Source of the DNA: Megascapheus bottae
Lineage: Eukaryota > Chordata > Mammalia > Rodentia > Geomyidae
Direction: 5' to 3'
DNA length: 64,000 nt
Assembly (NCBI GenBank): GCA_024803745.1
Contig: JANJXV010000013.1
Coordinates: forward strand, 28,810,001 to 28,874,000
Part shown: positions 36,628 through 47,922 of the stretch, one piece after another
How positions within the stretch are numbered: the stretch's first letter is position 1
Layout: every line of letters begins with the position of its first letter
Notes under the pieces: generated by a model
What the model saw: only the letters and a program-made list of their open reading frames with translations
Told to the model about the DNA's origin: nothing
Database searches by the model: none
Program-made: the position numbers and the translations under genes

Positions 36628-36821
36628 TTTATTTTGCCAGTCCTGGGCTTGAGCTCAGGGCCTGAGCCCTGTCCTTGAACTTTCTCAAGGCTAGAGCTCT
36701 ACCAGTTGAGCCTCAGCACCACTTCCAGCTTTTTTCTACGCATGTGGTACCGAGGAATCGAACCTGGGTCTTTGTGCATGCTAGGCAAGCACTCTACTAC
36801 TAGGCCAAACTCCTGGCCCCT
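36628..36821 (-). mobile_element. IDL-Geo SINE
   Basis: Complete dimer; perfect 16-bp target-site duplication GTTTTTAATAATTTTT at 36612-36627 and 36822-36837. Confidence 0.93.
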
Positions 36822-36837
36822 GTTTTTAATAATTTTT

Positions 36838-37230
36838 CCAGTGACATTTTCTGTATCTTTTATTTTTGAATTTCAGGTTCTCACCCATTCTATACTGCCT
36901 CTGAGGCATAATCTACATTTGACGTAATGATGTAGCATTTTTCACTTCCTTTACATTAAATGAGATAATAAAATGTCAACATAAACATATGATACTTTAA
37001 ACATTTAACTACTCTCAGTTGTGGAGCAGAGTTTTGAGACTAGAACAGACTCCCTCCTGTTTTCTAAATTCCAAACTCCTTTCCCAGTCTTCTTTGTATA
37101 GTGATTTCTAACAGAATTTGGAAAGGTAAGTAAACAACTTTGTCCCTAGATTTTGATGCAATGTTAGTTTTGACAATCCGATGAATCAGAGTAGTCAAAA
37201 ACTCAAACACAATGATTTCAAGCCTTTGAA
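36838..37230. other. Intergenic, no gene seen
   Basis: No recognisable feature. Confidence 0.4.
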
Positions 37231-37234
37231 CCAG

Positions 37235-37265
<31 letters not shown>

Positions 37266-37283
37266 ACACACACACACACACAA
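37231..37283. repeat. (CA)n microsatellite
   Basis: About 26 units with a TA interruption near 37260 and an AA near 37283. Confidence 0.95.
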
Positions 37284-37359
37284 ACACACTATGTCATTTA
37301 CAGAAAGTGGAGGGAATTGGAAATCAGTATGTTAAGCTAAATCAGCCTGAGTTGGAAAG

Positions 37360-37403
37360 ACAAGTATCATGGTTATTTTTTTCATATGTGGAATCTAGAA
37401 CAA

Positions 37404-37440
<37 letters not shown>

Positions 37441-37565
37441 TAAAAGAGAGTGTTTACGAGGAACTAGCATGAGATGGGAAAGCGAAAAGAGAATATATTG
37501 GGAGTGAATATGACTGAAGTATATTATATACCTATATGAAAATAATACAATAAAAGCAAAGTAGT
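37360..37565 (+). mobile_element. Old LINE-1-like 3' end with an (AAT)n insert
   Basis: TTTCATATGTGGAATCTAGA is typical of mammalian L1 3' ends. An (AAT)n run (37405-37440) interrupts it, and it ends near AATACAATAAAAGC. Confidence 0.5.
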
Positions 37566-37574
37566 ATTTTTCTT

Positions 37575-37795
37575 TTTTTGTTGGTCATGGGGCTTGAATT
37601 CTGGACCTGGGCACTGTCTCTGAGCTCTTCAGGTCAAGGCTACTCTCCTACCCCTTGAGCCAAGTGAACTTGTGGTTTTCTAGTGATTATTGGAGATAAG
37701 TCTCACAGTCAGCCCTAGCTGTTTTTGAACTTCGATCCTCAGATCCCATTCTCCTGAGTAGATAGGATTACAGGTGTGAGCCACCTGTTCTGCCT
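37575..37795 (-). mobile_element. B1/Geo composite SINE
   Basis: GTTGGTCATGGGGCTTGAAT, GCACTGTCTCTGAGCTCTTC (Geo), AGTGATTATTGGAGATAAG, then GATCCTCAGATCCCATTCTC and GGATTACAGGTGTGAGCCAC (B1), reverse-complement. Confidence 0.85.
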
Positions 37796-38435
37796 AAAGT
37801 AGCACTTAAAAAAAATGAGGAGAGATGAAGGACAGGATAAGAAAAAAGGAAAGAGAAGGTATCATCAGAGTACATTATTGCACTGGAAATACCATAATGA
37901 AAGCCTTTTGTGAAATTAATATATACTAATGAAAATAAATAAATGTCACCACCAGCCAAACTCAATACTTCTAAAGTTTTATGGATGAAAACAGACATTT
38001 AATCCTAAATGTGTTAAAGGTTTATAATTCTAAAGGTAGAAATATTTTATATCATTAACATGGACAAGGTAATGGTTGCTCTTCACTTCTTGGTGACAAT
38101 ATCACACATAAAAAGCAATTTACCCTGAGGCCTAAAGAATTCAATTATTTTTCCAGTATGATAGTTTCATGGACCCCTGGCAACTAAAATTTGAGTTGTA
38201 CAACAGAAAGTAACAGTGTTAGTGAATCTAAGATAAATATCCACTCTTAGCAAGATGATTTTTGCATGAATGCTTGACCTAGTTAGAGAGAAATAGATTT
38301 GGAACTGTCAGGCATCCTAGTTTAACCACAAGGGAGTTAGCAATAGCATGTATATAAATAACTAGGACTCCATCACTTGTAAAAATGTTGCCTCCTACTG
38401 ATTTCTCAATATTTTTGTGGTATTCCACCTTTAAA
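37796..38435. other. Intergenic, no gene seen
   Basis: No recognisable feature beyond short purine-rich DNA near 37810-37860. Confidence 0.4.
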
Positions 38436-38522
38436 TGTGTGTGTATGTATGTATATACACATACATGTATGTATCTACACACACATATCCATATCTGTAT
38501 CTATAATCTATCTATCCATCTG

Positions 38523-38559
<37 letters not shown>

Positions 38560-38585
38560 TTATCTATCTATAAAGAGAGAGAGGA
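38436..38585. repeat. Compound (GTAT)n/(CTAT)n microsatellite
   Basis: GTAT/ACAT repeats at 38440-38490, then about 15 CTAT units to 38570 and GAGAGAGAGG. Confidence 0.93.
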
Positions 38586-38939
38586 TTTAATCTGGTATAT
38601 CAAGATAAAACATGCTCTGCTCCTACTTAATGTACAATGGTGATACCTGGTCAGCACAGTAATATATGTCAAAATGCTAACATCATTTATAATGAGTAAA
38701 GTTAATCTAAGATGAAAGATTATACATTATGTTTATTGATGCTCTTGATGGTTTTAAAACACCACATTATATGTATATACATATATATATATGCAAACAT
38801 ACAAAACACAGCAGGTTTAATTTTTCTAGGTAGATTTCTCTGTCCACTCTGTAGGAAACACCATAGCTTAGAGTGTTTTCCCACTGACAATCTTATCATT
38901 CCTTTGACTCATTCAAACTCCAACTACAAAATATCCTGA

Positions 38940-39227
38940 GAACCCCAGCGTGGTGGCTCATGCCTATAAGCCTAGCTACTCAGGAGACTGAGATCTGAGG
39001 ATCAAGGTTCAAAGCCAGCTTGGGCACAAAAGAACCTGAGACTCTTATCTCCAATTAACTTCTAGAAAACGGGAAGTGGGGCTTGGCTCAAGGGTAGGGT
39101 GGTAGCCTTGAGCTAAAGAGCTCAGGGACAACGCCCAGGCATAGGGGTAGGGTGGTAGCCTTGAGCTGAAGAGTTCAGGGACAGCACCCATGCCAAGATT
39201 AAGCCACCATGAACCATCCCCCCCACA
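38940..39227 (+). mobile_element. B1/Geo composite SINE with an internal 53-bp duplication
   Basis: B1 half (GTGGTGGCTCATGCCTATAAG, GATCTGAGGATCAAGGTTC, AAAGCCAGCTTGGGCAC), linker CTTATCTCCAATTAACTTC, then the Geo half. Within Geo the segment GGGTAGGGTGGTAGCC...CAGGGACA occurs twice with a 53-bp offset (about 39092-39144 and 39145-39197). Confidence 0.88.
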
Positions 39228-39284
39228 ATATACATACATACATACATACATACATACATACATACATACATACGTATATATATA
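39228..39284. repeat. (CATA)n microsatellite
   Basis: About 11 units at the SINE tail, then TATATATA. Confidence 0.95.
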
Positions 39285-39749
39285 CTAAGAAAGCCATCTA
39301 TTTCACATTTTTCCTCATGATAAAGCTAGTGATCAGTAAAATTTCAATGAAATTTTACAAGATAGCTGCCAGTTGAATCACTGTTTAAGCATGGCAACAA
39401 AAGCTTTATCACAGTGATTCTCAAACCAATGTAAGTACGACGACTTTGTTAAAATTCAGATTCTTAGCAAAAACAAACAAGCAAAACATACCTCGTATAA
39501 ATATTGCTATCCCTCAGACCACAAGGATTTTATCCTGTGAGATTATTTAGTGGAAAAGCTAAAGTTAAAAGATAGTGTCCAATAAAAAAATGCAAAAAAA
39601 TGCAAAAAAATAAAAATAAAAAAATAAAAGGCCATAAAAATATCCAAAAAAAAATAATGAACTATACTCATTTGCTTAATTCAGCAAATTAAGCCAGGTA
39701 TAGAAAGAAATATGTCATGAGATTTTATTAGGACATGACATGTTGAAAA
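39285..39749. other. Intergenic with an A-rich simple stretch
   Basis: An A-rich run with ATGCAAAAAAA units lies at 39580-39655; no gene. Confidence 0.45.
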
Positions 39750-39905
39750 ATGTTTGCTAGACACTATGTTGGAAATGAACTGTATGACTTGGGATGAAAA
39801 GAGGAAGGAAGAAAATGAGAGCATGACATTGTTCAAAAAGAAATGTCTTTTGTAACTGTAACCTCTCTCTATATCATTGTTACAATAATTTTTTGTTATA
39901 ATAAT
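39750..39905 (+). mobile_element. LINE-1 3' end, third type
   Basis: GACACTATGTTGGAAATGAAC identical to the segment in the U6 chimera, then TGTAACTGTAACCTCTCTC and a TTACAATAATTTTTT end. Confidence 0.65.
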
Positions 39906-40379
39906 TTTTTAAAAAGTGTTTGAAAACAGGAATATTACAAGAGTGTTATATGAACCTGAAATTTGGAAGACTATATAGATTTTAGTCAAATGTGCCCAAA
40001 TTTTTTGTTAGATAGAATGACTGAGAACAAGTAATCTTCTTATTACATTTAATAACAACACATTAAATATTTGAAAGTTGCTAAGCAAGTAGATTATGTT
40101 TCCAACACAACAAAATAATAATGTGGAGTAAAGTGTATATTGAATAGATTGATTTAGCCATTCCACAAGATATACATGTTGTACACACATGCTATACACA
40201 CTGAATATATATGGTTTGGTCAAAGAGTTGGTTAGACCACATCTCAACAAACAAGTCTCATGTGGTGATTGGGCTCGCAATTCTAGTTTATAAATGGCAC
40301 AGATATGAGTTTAGTTGTCAGAGGCAAGCCCTTGACACAAATTAGAGATCCTATCCAAAATAACCAAAGGGGAAAAGAC
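39906..40379. other. Intergenic, no gene seen
   Basis: The 90-codon minus frame at 40008-40280 has no recognisable homology. Confidence 0.4.
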
Positions 40380-40460
40380 TTAGTGGTGTGGCTTAAATGG
40401 TCAAGTGAATGTCTAGCAAGTTCAAATCCTGAGTCCAAACCCCAGTACTAATCCCCCCCA
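40380..40460 (+). mobile_element. Decayed ID-like SINE
   Basis: TTAGTGGTGTGGCTTAAATGG and GAGTCCAAACCCCAGTAC resemble tRNA-type A and B boxes. Confidence 0.55.
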
Positions 40461-40516
40461 AATGAAAGTGAGGTACTGAATAACACATGAATCCTTTGAA
40501 AAAGAAGACATTTCTT

Positions 40517-41601
40517 TTTTTTATAAAATTTTTTATTGTAATTAATAAAAGGGTTACATGATATTTGCCAGATAGAAGGTGCATTAATTCACATACATTG
40601 ATACCCTTTCACATGTCTTGGTACCCATCACCCTCCCCCCCACTTCCCCCCACCCCCATCTTGGTTTTCCCCCCTTCCCTATCAAATTTCAAATAACCAA
40701 ATACAAATAAATTCAATATATCAGATAACAAAGTGACATACTGTAACAATATGAGATACCCAAGAGAGAGCAAAGGAGATGAAAGATAACATAGTACATT
40801 AAGGACAACAATCATTCACTATATGGCTTTTGTTTCAATATCCTGGAGGTCCTTTCAATTAGCTTCATACTATATGGCCTTATATATCAAGGTTTTGCTC
40901 TATTGCAAATCTCTGCTAGTAGAGCCCAAGGTTTCTACTGGTTATGACAAATGAGGGAAACCATTGAGCCTAAGTTCCTTTGAGTCTGGCTTACTTCACT
41001 TAATACAATTTTTTCTAAGTCTTTCCATTTCCTAACAAATGGATCGATGTCATTTTTTCTGACAGCAGCATAGAATTCCATTGTGTACAAATACCACAAC
41101 TTGTTGATCCACTCATCAACTGAGGGACATCTAGGTTGGTTCCATACCTTTGCTATGGTGAATAATATTGCAATGAACATTGTTGTGGTAGTGGATTTAG
41201 TATGTCCTTGTTTCTGGATGATTGGGTAAATGCCAAGTAGTGGAATTGCTGGGTTATAGGGAAGCTCTGTGTTTAGCCTTTTGAGGCACTGCCATACTGC
41301 TTTTTATAGTGGTTGAATGAGTTTGCACTCCCACCAACAGTGTAGTAGTGATCCCTCCTGGCCACATTCCCTCCAGCATCTGTTATTATTCGTTTTCCTG
41401 ATCCTGGCCATTCTAATTGGAGTGAAGTGGAATCTTACAGTTGTTTTGATTTGCATTTCTTTTATGATCAGAGATGTTGAGCATTTCTTCATGTATCTAT
41501 AGGCCATTTTTGTTTCTTCTTCAGAAAAGACTCTCTTTAAGTCTTTGGCCCATTTTTTAATGGGATGGTTGTTACTTTTAGTTTTGGAGTGATTCAATTT
41601 T
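40517..41601 (-). mobile_element. LINE-1 3' portion (minus) of a 5'-inverted 1.8-kb copy
   Basis: 3' UTR (C-rich tract near 40630-40675) followed by the reverse complement of the ORF2 C-terminal region: open pieces at 40935-41180 (81 codons) and 41304-41597 (97 codons) separated by frame breaks. With 41602-42298 it forms one insertion bounded by a perfect 15-bp target-site duplication AAGAAGACATTTCTT at 40502-40516 and 42299-42313. Confidence 0.95.
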
Positions 41602-42298
41602 CAACACAATACCCATCAATATCCCAACGACATTCTTTAAAGAAATAGAAGAGGCAATTCAAAATTTCATATGGAATAATAAAAGACCCCGTATAGCAAA
41701 AATACTTCTTAGCAGAAAGAACAGCGCTGGAGGAATTTCAATTCCAAACTTTAGACTCTATTACAGGGCTATAATTATCAAAACAGGTTGGTACTGGCAC
41801 AAGAACAGGCCTGAAGACCAATGGAATAGAACTGAGGACCCAGATATTAAACCACATACCTATGGCCACCCAATCTTTGACAAGGGAACCAAAAAAACAG
41901 AATGGAAGAAAGACAGCATCTTCAACAAGTTGTGCTGGCAGAACTGGTTAAGCACCTGCAGAAAACTAAAGTTGGATCCTTCTTTGTCACCCTGCACTAG
42001 AATTAACTCCAAATGGATCAAAGACCTGGAGGTAAAAGCTGACACACTGAAAACTTTACAAGAAGGAATAGGAGATACACTAGGCCTCCTTGGCACAGGT
42101 CGAAACTTTCTTAATAAGGACCAAGAATCACAACAAATGAGAGAAAGGCTGGATAAGTGGGACTGCATTAAACTGCAGAGCTTTTGTATGGCAAAGGACA
42201 TAGCTAGTAAATTAAATAGGAAGCCTACAGAGTGGGAGAAGATCTTCACCAACCAAACAACAGACAAAGGCCTCATATCTAAAATATATCAACAACTC
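41602..42298 (+). mobile_element. Inverted 5' segment of the same LINE-1
   Basis: ORF2 sense sequence (a 144-codon frame at 41930-42364, partly beyond the L1). Its right end reads ATATATCAACAACTC, which in intact L1 directly precedes the sequence at the inner end of the minus part (AAAATTGAATCACTCC). The two halves therefore abut in L1 coordinates with almost nothing lost, a clean twin-priming inversion. Confidence 0.95.
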
Positions 42299-42313
42299 AA
42301 GAAGACATTTCTT

Positions 42314-43077
42314 AAGACAGTAAAGATATTTGAAAGGATTTACAGCATGTCATTTAGAGAGTGAGAATTTCTAAAGCACAGAGAGAATAGGAACAGGTGA
42401 GAATGTGAAGACAAATTTCACTGTTTTTGTTTTCTACGTGAGTTGGAATCATTTCTGATATTTGAAAGTGGAAATATTAAGAGCATCAGAGAAGTTGTGA
42501 AAGACAGCCTTATCCATGGTGCCTCAAAAAGATGGTGGCCCCTAACGGGCCTTCGGTGGTCACAGTATGAGATCCAAATTAGAGAACATGCAGACCCAGC
42601 ACGCACAAGAAGAAACCCTAGATGACTGACAGCTAGACCTGCACACACAGAGGCAGAAGCCACTTTTGCTGGTGTTTGTGGACTTCCCATTCTAAACCTG
42701 CTCATTAGCTCAAAGCAATGCATTTCATCTTAAATGACAAAAATCAAAGGAGGTATAGCCACCCCCTTTGCAGTTTTTAAGTGATAAAATGTGGTAACTT
42801 TGGCAGAATATATTAAATGCATTTCATATAAGACAGAGAAATGTACAATGACTATAAATAAAGCATTTCAAAAGTTATTCGATTTGTAGTTGACTACTTT
42901 ATATGATTCTACCAGATGAGCCTTTGCTAATAACTTATAAGCATGGGAAAATAACTAAATCTGCGGAAGGGATTTCTTTTCCTTAGTGAAAGAACCAGAC
43001 GCCAGATAAAATATAAAACAATCACTTCAACCATTGTTGCTGTGAATCCCCTTCTCTGCTCATTAACAGATCAAAGC
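42314..43077. other. Unique-looking block, relatively GC- and CpG-richer
   Basis: 42490-42720 is more GC-rich than its surroundings (GATGGTGGCCCCTAACGGGCC) and has frames on both strands (42418-42723 minus, 42443-42625 plus) with no recognisable homology. It could be an old exon-derived pseudogene or a regulatory element; undecided. Confidence 0.35.
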
Positions 43078-43300
43078 TGTGCACTCATGGCTCACGCCTA
43101 TAATCCTAGCTATTTACGAGGCTGTTATCTAAAGATCACTTTTTGAAACCAGATGGGGCAGGAAAGTCTGTGACACTCTTTTCTCCAACCATTCAGCAAA
43201 AAGTGGAAGTGGAACTCCAACAGTCGAGTGCCATCCTTGAGTGAAAAAGCTAAGGAATAGAGCCCAGGCTCCATTGTTTAAACCTCATATGGACACACAC
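43078..43300 (+). mobile_element. Old B1/Geo composite SINE
   Basis: ACTCATGGCTCACGCCTATAA, CCTAGCTATTTACGAGGC (B1), then AGTGGAAGTGGAACTCC and CATCCTTGAGTGAAAAAGC (Geo). Confidence 0.75.
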
Positions 43301-44295
43301 CCACACGCACAAAACCTATTGCTCAATCACACCATAATAGCACAGAGCAGTCTGCACTACACATGCGAATCAATAGGACAGCTAAGAAAAGAGACTTCCT
43401 GTTACTGGTTTGATTGCCTGATAGTCTACACAAAATGAGATGCAGCAACTCGTACATGTCTGGCAGGCCTGCTCCCACTCTTCCTTTCCAGCAAACTTGA
43501 CAGAAATTAATCAGCAAACGCTCAGCCCCAGCATTGACTCCAAATCCTTCTCAGCTCAGCCCTCCAGGCAAGCACTATCAATCAAATACAATGTCACCAA
43601 TGTAGCTGAAAGCAAACTTTAAAAATTCAATTTGTCATTTGAATCTTGTAGACCAAGATATGTAGCTCATTTGTTGATTTTCATAGTTTCATAACTTTGA
43701 TATTTTTATGGTTTAATTTTGATAGTTTAGGGAAGTAATAGAAGAATCCAGTTCAGAAGAAATATTTTCCTTGTAAGTTCTGCCCAGTATACTAAAGTTA
43801 AATGAAATAATAAAGAGTACAATGATTCATCAATTATCTCTTTAGGGCTCTAGATTGTAAAAAATACCTTAAATATAGAAAATACCTTAAAATAATATTG
43901 TAATTTATACTTTCAAGGTTAGAATGACATCTTTTTCTCACTAAGTTAAAGTCTTTTCATTACCAAATACTTATTGTGTTAGATCATGGCTTTGAAAGGC
44001 TTGACAGAGAACTTCATTTGTGAATGTCAGAACCAAAAGTAAAATTTCATATGAGGTTTTTGAACTGCTCTGGCTTTTATGGTTTTGAACATGAGCATAA
44101 ATCATCATTACAGCATTTATGTTTGGATCTTTATTTTTAACACCAGAATGTAATAATCAGTAACTTAATAAACATCTGTATGCCCAATATTAATTATTTA
44201 TGCACAGGCAAATAATTTTTAGGTAGATCTTTATGAAAATAGATCAAGTAAAAAGTTCATGTAGCATAAAAATATAAAAAATATGTAACTTAGGG
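43301..44295. other. Intergenic, no gene seen
   Basis: 43430-43625 is repeat-free with balanced base composition (TGGCAGGCCTGCTCCCACTC) and opposite-strand frames of 60-64 codons without homology; the rest is AT-rich. Confidence 0.4.
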
Positions 44296-44314
44296 TCCTG
44301 GCTACATTTCTTTT

Positions 44315-44505
44315 TTTTTTTGCCAGTCCTGGGCTTGAGCTCAGGGCCTGAGCACTGTCCTTGGAGTTTCTCAAGGCTAGAGCTCTACCACTTGAGCCTC
44401 AGCACCACTTCTGGCTTTTTTCTATGTATGTGGTACCGAGGAATCGAACCCAGGTCTTCATGCATGCTAGGCAAGCACTCTACCACTAGGCCAAACTCCC
44501 GGCCA
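44315..44505 (-). mobile_element. IDL-Geo SINE, young-looking
   Basis: Near-consensus dimer with an uninterrupted poly-T (poly-A) tail and a perfect 19-bp target-site duplication TCCTGGCTACATTTCTTTT at 44296-44314 and 44506-44524. Confidence 0.95.
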
Positions 44506-44524
44506 TCCTGGCTACATTTCTTTT

Positions 44525-44799
44525 GTCAAAAACTAACAAATATACCAAGTCAACTAATTATAAACTGTATATTTGTGAGTCAATAAAATATTTTTTCTAT
44601 GGATTTATGAAGTAATCAAATTGATACTTCATCTTATCTTGCCTTTTTAGAATATATAATAATGTTCATGAATCTTAAGCTAGAATAAAAAAATTCAGTT
44701 TTATGCACTTGATAATTTCTTATCCTCATTGGCTTCTTACATCATAGTATTTAGTGTAATCTATTGGTTGGCTGAATTAAGAATACACGAATGACACAA
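44525..44799. other. Intergenic, no gene seen
   Basis: AT-rich. Confidence 0.4.
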
Positions 44800-45118
44800 G
44801 GATAAATGGAAACAAGAGCTTTATCTTGTGTGATTGTTGTTCTTAATGTACTATGTTATTTCTCTTCTCTTTTGCCCTTTGGTTAATATATTGTTACTAT
44901 ATCTGACCTTGTTACCTGGTATAATGTATATATATGTTTATTTGAAATAGGAAAGGGAAGGGGGGAAAACAGGATGATTGGGAGGGGGTTAGGTAAGGGA
45001 AATGGAGACAAAAACATGAGAAGGGGTATCAATGTGTGAGAAATAATGAACCCTGCTATGTGGCGAATGTAACTGTAACTCCTTCATACATTACCTCGAC
45101 AATAAAAAATAAAATAAA
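44800..45118 (+). mobile_element. LINE-1 3' UTR, second subfamily
   Basis: GGAAACAAGAGCTTTATCTTG, TTTGGTTAATATATTGTTAC, GGAAAGGGAAGGGGGG, AACATGAGAAGGGGTATCAA, ACCTCGACAATAAAAAATAA. Closely parallel to 27850-28150. Confidence 0.85.
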
Positions 45119-46671
45119 AAAAGAAAAACATAGCCCATTATCTAAACAGATGTAAGTTTCTATAGTTACTAAGTTTGAAAGATAGGTATGCACTGACATA
45201 TAAACCTTAAAGGGTATATTTATTGCACATATTTTTGCTGTGCTCATTCTTCATGTCCTTCTAAATTATCCATGTCTATTTTTAGTGATATAAAGATTAC
45301 GAATAACATTAATTCTGAATGAATTCTAGAAAGTGCTAATTCTCTTTTAGTTAAATTCATCCATTGGCCACATTTAACATGGTGGTAAAACTTTCAGTAA
45401 ATGGCTTCATGTAACTCAAGGAATAGAGCAACTGAGAGAATGTCTTTAACTTGTAGGATTTTAAATATTTTTCTTCAGCCACCTCTTTAATCTAAGAATG
45501 TTGAACTTGTAGTCAGCATTATGTGTAGACAGCACTTACACTCAGCATTGAATTATGCTGATGAATGGGCTGCATGACTTCACAGAAAAGGCTGCATTTA
45601 AAATACAGAAGAGTTTGACATGTGGTATACAGCACTGGAAATTTGGGACCAAAAGAGTTTTCTTAAATTCGACACTAGATGTTAGTCATACATATTCAGC
45701 AGAAATATATCTTCTCTCACATCATCATTTTTCTTTCCTGGAATAATAGACCTAATGATGAGAAAGTGACTCAGAAGCAAGGTAAGTATATAATAAAAAT
45801 ATTAATTATATCTTTAAAAATTAGAACAGAAAGGCCAAATGATGTATGATGTGGAATATTCTTAATATGCCCTCAAATTTCATATAAATACTATTTATAT
45901 TGATAAAATGACTTGGTCATCTATTTTCTTAGAATGATAATTACATTAGGGTCATAATTAAGCCAATGACTGGAAATTCGCTGCCATTATTTTAAACAAA
46001 CATCCTTATAAAATTTAAAGAATAATATTTATATCTATAAAAGTATGTCTTGTGGGTAATATGGGATATTTATCACATTGAAATAATCTGAAACACAGCA
46101 AGTCGCTGAAGTTAATGAATGGATATGCTCACTGTGGAGCTGTACAGACAGCCATTACTTTTTGTATACACTCCCAGAAAAATAAGATTTGATATAATAT
46201 GCTATTGAATTAATACACTGTAACAAAATTACAGGAAATGGTGCATTGTACTTACTTTGGAATCCATTTATGACTTTAGAAATACTGTACTTATTATGAT
46301 TGGAAGCCAAAAGGAAAAATCTTATTCAACATTTTCAGATTTTTGATCATCAATGTTTTTTCAACACAATTAAATCAAATATAATCATAACACGGGAATC
46401 ATTGTTACAATAACAAAAGAAGTACAGTTTGGAAAGTCTTGCGTATTAGCTAGAAAAGGGAAGCACATTGAATCATATTGAAGACTGACCATAAAAGGTA
46501 ATTTAGAATTAATATCTACCCAAATGTATGCATAATAATAAATGAGAGTAACATGTAGATATATTTGAGGGACATACTCCATTTTGTTTGTGTATTTTTC
46601 CCTTCTATATATCTATGTATATGCATATATCTGTATATGCAACATATGTATATATGTATCAGATAATAGAT
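45119..46671. other. Intergenic, no gene seen
   Basis: Repeat-poor, AT-rich; the 63-codon + frame at 45555-45746 has no recognisable homology. AT/TG-rich simple text at 46605-46660. Confidence 0.4.
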
Positions 46672-46868
46672 TTTTTTTTTGGCCAGTCCTGGGGCTTGAA
46701 CTCAAGGCCCAAGCATTGTCCTGGCTTTTTCTCAAGGCTAGCATGCACTCTACCACTTGAGCCCCAGCATCATTTCCAACTTTTCTATGTATGTGGTGCT
46801 GAGGAATCGAACCCAGGTCTTTGTGCATGCAAGGCAAGCACTCTACCACTAGGCCAAACTCCTGGCCC
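46672..46868 (-). mobile_element. IDL-Geo SINE, diverged
   Basis: Both monomers recognisable with an altered Geo half (CCTGGCTTTTTCTCAAGGC). No convincing target-site duplication. A 140-codon + frame (46588-47010) passes through it and is not a gene. Confidence 0.87.
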
Positions 46869-47683
46869 CTCGATCTATCCATTTAGAATGAATCTAGAAA
46901 ATACTTTTTTTCAAGTTTTCATTTCTATTTTTCCACACTTGCATGTGCCCTTTACACATTTTTCTACTTTTAATAAGATATTTATTTACAAATTAGGTCA
47001 TAAACCCTAGTAGCAAAGTTCTTAGTGATAAGGCAAACTAAAGTTTCAATGATTCAGTTAAACTGTTCAGAGTTTATGTCAGCTGAAGTAATAAATCTTT
47101 CAGAAATAGGAATGAATCATCTCTCTAAAAAACTGATGTCAAGTAAAGATAATTCTACACGATTTTTAAAACTATTTTCCCATTTGTGAAAATGAATACA
47201 TGCATTCTGTTCCATTATAGTAGCTTGACGATAAGCCACTCATTCTGCATTGTTAAGATTTCTTAAGAAACAATATTCTTTTTGGTTTTCCGTTATTCTG
47301 TTAAAATTCAAAGGATAACTAGTCTTTCAGTAGTTCTTCACATATCTTTGACAGTACTCAACATATTCAAATTTTTATCTTCCTGTATTTTATAAATTAG
47401 CATGGTCATTAAAGTTTTAATGATCAAGAATATAATTTTGTACTCACCATCTGAAAATTAACAGATGTGAGAACATCTCAATATGAAATGATCTTTTCAT
47501 TATTTATTTTTGATTGGAAAAATTTGGGCTTCACTCAAATTAACTTTACTATTTTCATTTGATTAGGTATTTCTTTGGGTGTGGGAATATGAAATAGGCT
47601 TTTACCATATTTCCAACACACAACTTTAAATTAATATCTTGATCTCTTTGGCTTCCAAGTGTCTTTAACCTAAGACAATGAAT
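46869..47683. other. Intergenic, no gene seen
   Basis: AT-rich, no repeats recognised. Confidence 0.4.
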
Positions 47684-47700
47684 AAGAACATGTAAATTCT

Positions 47701-47905
47701 TTTTTTTTTTTTTTTGCCAGTCCTGGGCTTGAGTTCAGGGCTCAAGGGCCTGAGCAGTGTCCTTGGACTTTCTCAAGGCCAGAGCTCTACCACTTGAGCC
47801 TCAGCACCACTTCTGGCTTTTTTCTATGTATGTGATCCCGAGGAATCAAACCAGGGTCTTTGTGCATGCTAGGCAAGCACTCTACCACTAAGCCAAACTC
47901 CCGGC
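47701..47905 (-). mobile_element. IDL-Geo SINE
   Basis: Complete dimer with a small duplication in the Geo half (CAGGGCTCAAGGGCC). 17-bp target-site duplication AAGAACATGTAAATTCT at 47684-47700 and 47906-47922 with one mismatch (T/C). Confidence 0.93.
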
Positions 47906-47922
47906 AAGAACACGTAAATTCT

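Noticed and set aside
46588..47010. 140-codon plus-strand frame
   Set aside because: Runs through an IDL-Geo SINE; similar SINE-derived frames occur at 7324, 31410, 36706, 44320 and 56646.
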